Part shown: piece after piece, positions 17,644 to 24,526 of the stretch | Layout of the letters: each line of letters begins with the position of its first letter | Position numbering within the stretch: position 1 is the first letter of the stretch | Origin: an uncultured Collinsella sp. | GTDB lineage: Bacteria > Actinomycetota > Coriobacteriia > Coriobacteriales > Coriobacteriaceae | DNA length: 36,356 bases | Assembly (NCBI GenBank): GCA_902470805.1 | Contig: CABRHX010000020.1 | Location: 1-36,356, forward strand | Direction of reading: 5' to 3' | Notes under the pieces: generated by a model | The model's database searches: none | What the model was told of the DNA's origin: nothing | What the model saw: the letters and a program-made list of their open reading frames with translations, nothing else | Program-made: the position numbers and the translations under genes

Positions 17644-20094
17644 ATGCTGCAAAAAATCCAACGCTTTGGCGGGGCAATGTTCGCTCCCGCCATGCTGTTT
17701 TCTATATCAGGCCTCATGGTCGGCGTCTCCGCTCTCGCAACGACTGCGGACATCGTCGGCAATCTCGCCGTATACGGAACCCCTTGGTACGTTTTTTGGA
17801 CCATCATCCAGCGCGGCTCGTGGACTGTCTTTAAACGCCTCCCGCTCCTTTTTGCCGTAGCGCTGCCCATCGGTCTTGCCCAAAAACAACCGGCTCGTTG
17901 CTGCCTCGAGGCTCTCGTCGCCTATTTTGCCTACTGCTTCTTTTTGAGCGAGATCATTAAGCTGAGCGGAGACAACCTTGGACTTGAGTACCCGTCATCT
18001 TTGACCTCCGCCAGCGGTATCACCGTCATCGACGGCATCAAGACGCTCGACACCGGCATTATCGGCCCGCTGGCGGTATCGGCAACCGTCGTCGCCATAC
18101 ATGACCGCTTCTACGATGCCAAGGTTCCCGATTGGCTCGGCACCTTCTCGGGCTCCTCGCTGGTCTACCTCATCAGCTTTTTTGCCGTGTTTGCCCTTGC
18201 CGCTATCTCGGCCGCCATCGTGCCCTACGTATACGATGTAACCGATACGCTGCGTCACACGCTTGCAGGCGTCGGTCCCTTTGGCGTGGGCATCTTTGTC
18301 TTTTTAGAACGAGCGCTCGAGCCCATGGGGCTGCACCACCTGCTCTACATGCCGATCTACTACGACAACCTGGTCATTAACGACGGCATCTACGCCACGT
18401 GGAGCAGCTTGCTCCCCATCCTCTCCCATAGTACGCGCCCCCTTAATGAGCTTGCGCCGTGGGCCGGTTTTACCGCCACCGGCTGGGTCAAGCTCTTTGG
18501 CCTTCCTGCCATCGCGGCTGCGTTCTACTCCACCGCAAAACCCGAGCGCCGCGCCGGCCTCAGGGTCATCCTTGTTCCCGCCATCATCGCCTCGGTGGTT
18601 TGCGGCGTTACCGAGCCACTCGAGTTTCTCTTTATGTTCACCCACCCCGGGCTCTTTTTGCTCTACGCCGTCTTATCGTCTTGCCTTGCCACAACCATGA
18701 ATCTCTTTGGCATCGTCGGCATCTTCTCGGGCGGCCTCATGGAGATGGCAGCCTTCAACTTTATTCCGCTCATGCGCACGCATGCCGGTGCCTATCTTTT
18801 GGCGCTCGGTATCGGCCTTGCCTTTAGCCTCATCTTTTTTGTTAGTTTTCGAGCACTCATCTTGGTCTATGACCTTAAGACACCGGGCCGCGAGGATCAT
18901 GTCGCCAATCGCGCGGCAATCGATTGTTTAACGGGAAACGACTTTGCCAAAGAGCAATCCCCCAATGACGAGGTCAATAGTCGATCCGATCAAGATCACG
19001 TCCTCGCTGAGCGGGTAATTCAGCTTTTAGGTGGCGTTGGCAATATCGTGGGCGCAACCAACTGCGCCACGCGTCTGCGCGTCGAGGTCGCAGACCCTTC
19101 CATCGTTGCAGATAACGCGTCGTTTGTCGCGGTGGGCGCCAAGGGCCTCATCATTACGGGCAAGACCGCCCAGGTGATCATCGGCATCTCCGTTCCCCGC
19201 GTTAAAGAGCATTTTGACCAGATCATGGGCCTCGAGCCGGGATTTGCGCCCACCACCTCGGCCTCCCCTGCCGCCAGCGCAGCCCATAAGCGCGGCGATA
19301 TCTGCTTCTTCGATATCGACGGAACGCTCGCCTGGCAAGACCCCAGGCTCGCCCAAGACCTTCCCGAAGACGAGCGGGACCTCTCCCCCTATCCCAACGA
19401 GGCGGTCTCCCAGGCCATCCGCGATTTCGTTGCAAACGGCAACATGGCCTTTATCTGCACAGGACGCACCCTCAGCTGCATCCACCCCAAACTTCTTGAG
19501 CTGCCCTGGACCGGCATCGTCTGTCTTGCGGGCGGTTACGCCGAGATCAACGGACACGCAATTCGCGATCTGTCGATGACGCCCAGTATGTTGCAGCGTC
19601 TTGCCCCCTACCTTGAGCAATCGGGCGAGGTCATCCGCTTTGAGGGCCTCAACGGCGTCGTGCGCATGAGTGCCGATGCCCCCGATGCCCCCGGATACGC
19701 GCGCACCCTGGGCGACGCAGTCACGCAGCTGCAGCATTACAGTGTCTACAAAATCTTGATGTCTACATCGCTCGCCAACCACATCGCTCAAGATAAGGCA
19801 CTTGAGCCGTTGTTGTGCTTTAACGAGCTCGAACTCGAGGTAACCGAAATCTCGCCCCGCGAATGCACGAAGCGCGGGGGCATCCAGTCTGTACTCGACG
19901 CCCTCGATCCCCACCATGGAACCGTATACGGCATCGGCGACGCCAGCAATGACGTCTCGCTGATGAACGCCGTCGATGTCGGTATCGCCATGGGCAATGC
20001 GCCAGACTATCTCAAAAAGCGCGCCGACTACATCACCGACTCGGTCGACAAAGATGGCGTCGTCAAGGCGCTCGAGCACTTTAGGCTTATATAA
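17644..20094 (+). CDS. PTS EIICB (GlvC-like alpha-glucoside type) fused to Cof-type HAD phosphatase
   Basis: 816 residues. Residues 1-410 form the EIIC membrane channel: the N-terminus LQKIQRFGGAMFAPAMLFSI and LPLLFAVALPIGLAQK match the GlvC/MalB alpha-glucoside family, and GVTEPLEF (321-328) is the sugar-site motif. Residues 450-528 are EIIB with phosphorylation Cys474 in ATNCATRLRV. No EIIA domain is present. After an Ala/Pro linker (531-549), residues 551-816 form a complete HAD Cof-type domain: FFDIDGT with Asp557/Asp559, FICTGRT, and GDASNDVSLMNAVDVGIAMG (765-784). Both halves look intact and in one frame, with GGAAGG before the ATG. The fusion suggests import of a disaccharide as its 6-phosphate followed by dephosphorylation. 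No 6-phospho-alpha-glucosidase gene is nearby. Confidence 0.95.
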   Translation: MLQKIQRFGGAMFAPAMLFSISGLMVGVSALATTADIVGNLAVYGTPWYVFWTIIQRGSWTVFKRLPLLFAVALPIGLAQKQPARCCLEALVAYFAYCFFLSEIIKLSGDNLGLEYPSSLTSASGITVIDGIKTLDTGIIGPLAVSATVVAIHDRFYDAKVPDWLGTFSGSSLVYLISFFAVFALAAISAAIVPYVYDVTDTLRHTLAGVGPFGVGIFVFLERALEPMGLHHLLYMPIYYDNLVINDGIYATWSSLLPILSHSTRPLNELAPWAGFTATGWVKLFGLPAIAAAFYSTAKPERRAGLRVILVPAIIASVVCGVTEPLEFLFMFTHPGLFLLYAVLSSCLATTMNLFGIVGIFSGGLMEMAAFNFIPLMRTHAGAYLLALGIGLAFSLIFFVSFRALILVYDLKTPGREDHVANRAAIDCLTGNDFAKEQSPNDEVNSRSDQDHVLAERVIQLLGGVGNIVGATNCATRLRVEVADPSIVADNASFVAVGAKGLIITGKTAQVIIGISVPRVKEHFDQIMGLEPGFAPTTSASPAASAAHKRGDICFFDIDGTLAWQDPRLAQDLPEDERDLSPYPNEAVSQAIRDFVANGNMAFICTGRTLSCIHPKLLELPWTGIVCLAGGYAEINGHAIRDLSMTPSMLQRLAPYLEQSGEVIRFEGLNGVVRMSADAPDAPGYARTLGDAVTQLQHYSVYKILMSTSLANHIAQDKALEPLLCFNELELEVTEISPRECTKRGGIQSVLDALDPHHGTVYGIGDASNDVSLMNAVDVGIAMGNAPDYLKKRADYITDSVDKDGVVKALEHFRLI

Positions 20095-20207
20095 GCAGCC
20101 GGCACGCGCACGCGTCCCGTTTCTCCAAATCGCCAAAACAGACGCGCCGGCAACTCCAATGTGGCAATATGGTATCTGCACACCGCAACGATGTAACCTA
20201 AGAAAGA

Positions 20208-21233
20208 ATGCGAGAACCCGTGTCCAGTCCGTTTACCAGCTTTTTAGCCCAGCACTTTGACCAGATTAACGACTATCTGGCCACGTTCTTTGACGGACAG
20301 GCGACCTCTGCCGATATCGAGCGCTACCTGTACGCGCCGCTCTCGGCTTTTACGGCCAACGCCGGCAAGCGCCACCGCCCGCTTATCTGTATGCTCGCCG
20401 CAACCGCAGTGGGCGGCAGCTTTGAGAGCGCCCGCAGCGCCGCGGCAGCCATCGAGCACTTCCAGTCGGGCGCGCTGATCCACGACGACATCGCCGACAA
20501 CGGACAGCTTCGTCGAGGCAAGCCCTGCATGCACCTTACCGAGGGCACGGGCCTTGCCATCAATTGTGGCGACCTGGCGCTCACCATGGTCACCAAGACG
20601 GTTCTCGACGACCCCACGCTGGAGTCCGACGTGAAGCTGCGCGTGCTCCACGAGCTTACCGAGATGATCGTCCGCACCATCGAGGGTCAAGCGCTCGACC
20701 TGGGTTGGGTCCGTGACGGGCGCTTTGATATCTCGGTTGATGACTACCTGGACATGGCGACGCACAAAACCGCGTTTTACAGCGGAGCCACGCCGCTTGC
20801 CGCCGGAGCCATTATCGGCGGCGGCAGCGATGAGCAAATCGAAGCGCTGCGCGCCTTTGGCCTGCACACGGGCCTTGCCTTTCAGATTCAGGACGACCTG
20901 CTCAACCTTGTCGGCACCAAGGAAGCCGCCAACAAGGACTTCCGCACCGACATCACCGAGGGCAAGCGCACACTTGTCGCAGTACACGCCCTCTCTGATG
21001 AGCGCCACCACGACGAGGTCGAGGCGATTCTTTCCTCGGGCACCGATGATCCCGCGCAGCTCGCACGCGCCGTGGAGATCTTCCAGGAGACCGGCTCCAT
21101 CGATTACGCCCACACTTACGCGCTCGACCTGACCGCTAAGGCCAAAGCGGCCATCGAGAACGTTGAGCTTGATCCGCACGCACGCGAGCTGTTCCTCTCC
21201 ATGGCAGATTTCTTTGTGGAGCGCCTTAACTAA
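20208..21233 (+). CDS. Polyprenyl diphosphate synthase (IspA/IspB family)
   Basis: Condenses allylic diphosphates with isopentenyl diphosphate to make a linear isoprenoid for quinones or carrier lipids. 341 residues, all-helical trans-prenyltransferase fold. Motifs: GKRHRPLI, first aspartate-rich motif DDIAD (93-97) followed by GQLRRGKP, then QIQDDLLNLVG, in which the second motif reads DDLLN (229-233), with Asn replacing the usual last Asp, and GKRTLVAVHAL. The ATG at 20208 is taken; a GTG at 20220 is an alternative because the ribosome site (AAGAAAG) is very close. Chain length cannot be predicted safely. The 113-bp gap after the PTS gene shows no clear terminator. Confidence 0.92.
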   Translation: MREPVSSPFTSFLAQHFDQINDYLATFFDGQATSADIERYLYAPLSAFTANAGKRHRPLICMLAATAVGGSFESARSAAAAIEHFQSGALIHDDIADNGQLRRGKPCMHLTEGTGLAINCGDLALTMVTKTVLDDPTLESDVKLRVLHELTEMIVRTIEGQALDLGWVRDGRFDISVDDYLDMATHKTAFYSGATPLAAGAIIGGGSDEQIEALRAFGLHTGLAFQIQDDLLNLVGTKEAANKDFRTDITEGKRTLVAVHALSDERHHDEVEAILSSGTDDPAQLARAVEIFQETGSIDYAHTYALDLTAKAKAAIENVELDPHARELFLSMADFFVERLN

Positions 21234-21371
21234 CGGGGGTTATAAAACCTGTCAGCAGCGTATTTAGGCACAACTTGCTACACTGTTGAGTGCATGTTTA
21301 TGCATCCCTTTGCGTTGTCTATCCGACAGACGCTCAAATAGTACGAATGGTACGCCGAAAGGGGTTCGTTC

Positions 21372-22277
21372 ATGGAACCTATTACAACGGGCATGCAAGG
21401 AGCAGCCGTCGAGGACGTGCAGTCTCGTCTCCTGCAGCTCGGCTACACGATTGATGCCGCCGAAGTCACCGACAAGTACTTTGGAGCCACCACTGAGCAG
21501 GCCGTCAGCACCTTCAGACTCGACAGCGGCCTTGCTGCCGGTCATGCCGTCGATATCCCCTGTTGGAGCGCCCTTGTAGACGCTTCGTATAAGCTGGGCG
21601 ACCGCACCCTCTATCTGCGCATGCCCAATTTCCATGGCGCCGATGTGCAGGCCCTGCAGCGCGCTCTCAACGTTTTGGGCTTTGCCTGTGGCGAAGACGA
21701 CGGCTACTTTGGCCCGCATACCGAGGCCGCCCTGCAGCAGTTCCAGGAAAATGTCGGCCTGTTTGCCGACGGCATGGCCTTCCAGGACACCTACGCCTAC
21801 ATCAACCGCCTGCACCATGTGTGGGAGGGCAAGCCCTCGGTCACCGAAGCCGAGTCCCGTATCGGTTTTGCTCGCGCCGCCAACGTGCTCGAGCGCTTCC
21901 AGATCGCCGTTATCGGCGAGGACCCCATCGCACGCAGCGTTGCGTCGCGCATGTGGAATATCGCCACGGCAACGACCGACAACAGCGGCATGATGCTCTG
22001 CGACTCCGAGGTCCCAACCGACGTAGACCTGGTGCTCGAGATCGCAAGCGACGAGCTGCCCGCCGACGCCGCACCGCGCGCCACGATTGCCCTCGCCGAG
22101 TGCCACAACCTGGCCCAGCGCATCCGCACTGCCAATGTCGCCGCGCAGCAGAAGCCGGCTCGCATTCGCATTGAGCTCACGGGCATGACGCGCTACAACG
22201 GCACCTTCACGGCCAGCGACGCGCAGACACTCGCCGTACGCCTGCTCGATGGCGTTTGCGATGCCCTCGCAGATTAG
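21372..22277 (+). CDS. Protein with two peptidoglycan-binding domains
   Basis: 301 residues, no signal peptide or membrane segment. Residues about 8-65 (GAAVEDVQSRLLQLGYTI ... KYFGATTEQAVSTF) and 85-140 (GADVQALQRALNVLGFAC ... GYFGPHTEAALQQFQ) are PG_binding_1 repeats. The C-terminal half (about 160-301) has an alpha/beta look (FQIAVIGEDPIARSVASRMW, DVDLVLEIASDE) but no catalytic motif that I recognise. The layout, two such repeats at the N-terminus of a cytoplasmic protein, recalls actinobacterial CwlM, whose C-terminal domain is an amidase fold; that link is only a suggestion. GAAAGGGG precedes the ATG. It lies directly upstream of tRNA-Gln. Confidence 0.88.
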   Translation: MEPITTGMQGAAVEDVQSRLLQLGYTIDAAEVTDKYFGATTEQAVSTFRLDSGLAAGHAVDIPCWSALVDASYKLGDRTLYLRMPNFHGADVQALQRALNVLGFACGEDDGYFGPHTEAALQQFQENVGLFADGMAFQDTYAYINRLHHVWEGKPSVTEAESRIGFARAANVLERFQIAVIGEDPIARSVASRMWNIATATTDNSGMMLCDSEVPTDVDLVLEIASDELPADAAPRATIALAECHNLAQRIRTANVAAQQKPARIRIELTGMTRYNGTFTASDAQTLAVRLLDGVCDALAD

Positions 22278-22315
22278 GTAAACTAAACGAGTTGCTTTTG
22301 GGCAACACCACACAT

Positions 22316-22390
22316 TGGGACGTAGTTCAACGGTAGAACTCCGGTTTTTGGTGCCGGCTGTTGGGGGTTCGAATCCCTCCGTCCCAGCCA
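22316..22390 (+). tRNA. tRNA-Gln (anticodon TTG)
   Basis: 75 nt including an encoded CCA. Acceptor stem TGGGACG/CGTCCCA with discriminator G. D arm GTTC-AACGGTA-GAAC. Anticodon stem CCGGT/GCCGG around the loop TTTTGGT, giving anticodon TTG. T arm GGGGG-TTCGAAT-CCCTC. No intron. It is 38 nt downstream of the peptidoglycan-binding protein gene. Confidence 0.96.
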
Positions 22391-22400
22391 AAGAAACAAG

Positions 22401-22438
22401 CCTCTCGAACGCATAGCCGATCGGGAGGCTTTTCTTGT
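22401..22438 (+). terminator. Terminator of tRNA-Gln
   Basis: AAGCCTCTCG / CGGGAGGCTT, one wobble pair, 14-nt loop, followed by TTCTTG. Confidence 0.8.
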
Positions 22439-22444
22439 GAGCAA

Positions 22445-22578
22445 GCGGAGGGATTCGAACCCGCAAGGGTGCGGAGCTGAGGAAACGCGAAGCGTTTTCC
22501 AGCGCAGCACGCAAGGAGCGAAGCGACGCAGCGGAGCGCGGCCGCCGACCAGGCGGACGCGGAATCCCTCCGTCCCAT
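22445..22578. repeat. Palindromic repeat carrying an inverted piece of the tRNA 3' end
   Basis: CGGAGGGATTCGAACC at 22445-22460 is the exact inverse of GGTTCGAATCCCTCCG from the T arm and acceptor of the adjacent tRNA-Gln. The block closes with GGAATCCCTCCGTCCCA, again like the tRNA 3' end and complementary to the left edge. In between are GAAACGCGAAGCGTTTTC, a small hairpin, and a run of imperfect GGAGCGAAGCGACGCAGC units. It looks like a tRNA-derived or tRNA-targeting short repeat; both strands read open for over 100 codons but with no ribosome site. Confidence 0.65.
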
Positions 22579-22617
22579 ACCAGCAACGGGCTCCCCACAT
22601 CTCGACTTACCAGCCAA

Positions 22618-22649
22618 ACCGGCACTTAGGGACGTTCCTAAGTGCCGGT
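22618..22649. repeat. 32-bp palindrome (REP-like)
   Basis: ACCGGCACTTAGG / CCTAAGTGCCGGT, a perfect 13-bp stem around GACGTT. It has no T-tract and ends 43 nt beyond the stop codon of the DUF4143 ATPase gene. Confidence 0.75.
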
Positions 22650-22691
22650 CATCAACATGGTGCCGTGCGGCCCCGGCGGGCCGGCGTAGCA

Positions 22692-24062
22692 TTACAGACC
22701 AAGCGACCATTTCCATGCGGGAATAACCTCGATGACGCCATGCTCCGTTTTGATCTGGGTCGCCTCGCGCAGCGTGATGATATTGGCATCCTTGATACCG
22801 GTTTTTACCATAGCAACCTCAAGGGAACCAACTTCACGCCTGCGCGTTTTCTCTGCCGTCATATCGACTGTCACCTGGTAAAGCGCGTATGGTTCCGATG
22901 CCAAAGCGTCGCCGACCAAGAAATCAACTTTTTCTCGTGCTTGCGTTGGAGCCGTAAATGAAGTCACCGTTTCCAACCGGCCGTTTGCCGTACGGCGCAT
23001 GAGTTCAGCATAAATCGCAGTCTCCAAACGCTTTCCTATATCCTGCTGATTAGCACGCGATGTTGCATATGCCATCCCCTGGTCGACGGCATAGACCTTG
23101 TCTGTTGTCGTTGTCTTAGGAGCCAAAGAAGTTGAATACTCCGGAAGTAATCCAATGAGATGAGCCTGCTGGAATAAACGAACGAGTTCGTTTATTTTTT
23201 CCCATGACGCTCGATATCCGACAGACTTTAAGGCTTCCAACAAACTGTTAACCGAAAGGTCGCAACCCGTGTTTCGAAGGCAGAAGAGCCCTACTTGGTT
23301 GGCAAGAGCGATATCCGTGCGCCCGCTCCGCTCGAGAATGTCTCGTGCAACAACATCTCGCAAATAGGCTTGAAGCATCTGAATACGCGAACCGGCATCA
23401 AGCTCCTGAACCCCAGGAAAGCCACCCTCTATGAGATAACGGTCATATGCCGATTCCAGATCAGTTCGCCGCTGCGGAGAAACAGCTGGAGCCCCAGCAC
23501 TAGTAGACATATCCGGCGTTTCAATGTGATGAAACGCACAATACTCGCGGAATGAAAGCGGATGCATAGCGTGCTCTTGCGAGCGACCGCGAAACTGCGT
23601 CGCTATTTCATCGGCAGATAGTTTTGAGGACGATCCGGTGATAACAAGCGTTACGCTCTCGTGCTCCGCCAAACGCTGACAAACGCCCTGCCAGCCATCG
23701 GTCTCCTGCACCTCATCCAGAAAGAGATAACAGCCTTTCGTTCGCGCTGAGGGAACCTGCCGCCAATACTCTTCCAAAATGTCGCTCATGAGCGTGTCCG
23801 GCGCCGGTCGAAGACGGTCATCAGCAAAATTGAAATAGAAGATACGCTCGGCATCGACACCGCGATCGATAAGGCGACGAATCCATTGAAACGCATAGAA
23901 CGTTTTGCCGCAGCGCCTGATACCCGTGATGATATGGACAAGATTGAACGGCTTTGGCTCAGGAAGATCACTGATGGCATCGTCTCGATGCACGACGTGA
24001 GGAATCTCAAAGGAACGGGCCTCGGCAACAATCTCTGCAATACCCAACGCTGTAGGCGCCAT
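22692..24062 (-). CDS. AAA ATPase with DUF4143-type C-terminal domain
   Basis: 456 residues. Walker A GIRRCGKT (47-54), Walker B CYLFLDEVQ (111-119), sensor VITGSSSKL, and the family block RGRSQEHAMHPLSFREYCAF. The C-terminal part (about 250-456) fits DUF4143, ending with a PD-(D/E)xK-like stretch (REKVDFLVG ... YALYQVT). The family is widespread, often patchily distributed, and its role is uncertain; toxin-like, defence or mobile-element roles have been proposed. GAAAGGAG lies 6 nt before the ATG. Its promoter region contains two tandem dyads. AT content is higher than in the flanking genes, consistent with recent acquisition. Confidence 0.9.
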   Translation of the reverse strand: MAPTALGIAEIVAEARSFEIPHVVHRDDAISDLPEPKPFNLVHIITGIRRCGKTFYAFQWIRRLIDRGVDAERIFYFNFADDRLRPAPDTLMSDILEEYWRQVPSARTKGCYLFLDEVQETDGWQGVCQRLAEHESVTLVITGSSSKLSADEIATQFRGRSQEHAMHPLSFREYCAFHHIETPDMSTSAGAPAVSPQRRTDLESAYDRYLIEGGFPGVQELDAGSRIQMLQAYLRDVVARDILERSGRTDIALANQVGLFCLRNTGCDLSVNSLLEALKSVGYRASWEKINELVRLFQQAHLIGLLPEYSTSLAPKTTTTDKVYAVDQGMAYATSRANQQDIGKRLETAIYAELMRRTANGRLETVTSFTAPTQAREKVDFLVGDALASEPYALYQVTVDMTAEKTRRREVGSLEVAMVKTGIKDANIITLREATQIKTEHGVIEVIPAWKWSLGL

Positions 24063-24085
24063 AATGCTCTCCTTTCAACATCTTG

Positions 24086-24150
24086 AGTATATAACTTCTC
24101 GTCCTACAAGAGAAGTTTCAGCTACAACTTCTCGTCCTACACTAGAAGTT
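24086..24150 (-). promoter_or_regulatory. ATPase promoter with two tandem 25-bp dyads
   Basis: On the minus strand AACTTCTCTTGTAGGACGAGAAGTT (24093-24117) is preceded at a 33-bp period by the same unit with AG for CT (24126-24150). The inner unit has perfect 8-bp arms AACTTCTC/GAGAAGTT. A TATACT (24086-24091) follows directly and would be the -10 box, so both dyads lie in the -15 to -75 zone, suiting an autorepressor. Confidence 0.65.
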
Positions 24151-24151
24151 T

Positions 24152-24188
24152 GAGGTAGATTTTCAGGCATGTCCCAAAAATCTACCTC
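24152..24188. repeat. 37-bp palindrome (REP-like)
   Basis: GAGGTAGATTTT / AAAATCTACCTC, perfect 12-bp arms around CAGGCATGTCCCA. It abuts the tandem dyads of the ATPase promoter. Confidence 0.7.
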
Positions 24189-24295
24189 CAAAAGATAGGC
24201 GCCCCAGGCCCGTTAGGACCAAGAGCGCCTTACATCTAGAGATCATCAGCCCAGTTCCGAAAAGCGAGCCGCTTGCGACAACCAAGTAGCCACAG

Positions 24296-24359
24296 GCCCC
24301 GGGAGAGCGGGGGCACCGGCTTAGGTTTATCGCGAGTTCCGCACGAACAGGAGGCCACT
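24296..24359 (+). repeat. Hairpin element, left half only (copy C)
   Basis: 24329-24359 reads ATCGCGAGTTCCGCACG then AACAGGAGGCCACT, matching the first 31 positions of the 69-nt core found at 4882 and 29209. The preceding GC-rich stretch ends in GGCTTAGGTTT, equivalent to the left arm of a full copy. The match stops in the loop of the internal hairpin, and no complement of the left arm was found nearby, so the right half has been lost. Confidence 0.8.
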
Positions 24360-24383
24360 AGCCCCGATGTTTTGGACGTGACA

Positions 24384-24489
24384 GCGAGAGGGGCCCTGGC
24401 ATGGCAAGGTGACGTGAAACAAGGCGGCGCCGACCTTCTGGTCGCGCCGCCGAAGTTGAACGTCAGATTGCCGTGCCAGGGCCCCTCGC
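24384..24489. repeat. Second long hairpin beside the truncated element
   Basis: Arms GCGAGAGGGGCCCTGGCA and its near-complement (24384-24407 with 24468-24489; one bulged A and a G-T pair). The interior has a further hairpin, GGCGGCGCCGACC-TTCT-GGTCGCGCCGCC, itself flanked by TGACGT/ACGTCA. It has the same outer-arm/inner-hairpin plan as the other elements but a different core. It lies 37 nt past the stop codon of the Toprim gene. Confidence 0.75.
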
Positions 24490-24502
24490 AGCGTCGAGAG
24501 GA

Positions 24503-24524
24503 CCGCCGTTCGGTAGAACGGCGG
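24503..24524 (-). terminator. Short hairpin at the end of the Toprim gene
   Basis: CCGCCGTTC-GGTA-GAACGGCGG, perfect 9-bp stem directly after the stop codon. No T-tract follows on the minus strand, so termination is uncertain. Confidence 0.4.
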
Positions 24525-24526
24525 AA

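Noticed and set aside
21264..22716. Open frames over tRNA-Gln and the repeat on its right, on both strands
   Set aside because: They translate the tRNA and tRNA-like repeat (WDGGIRTPN-type peptides), a well-known false gene pattern, and lack ribosome sites.
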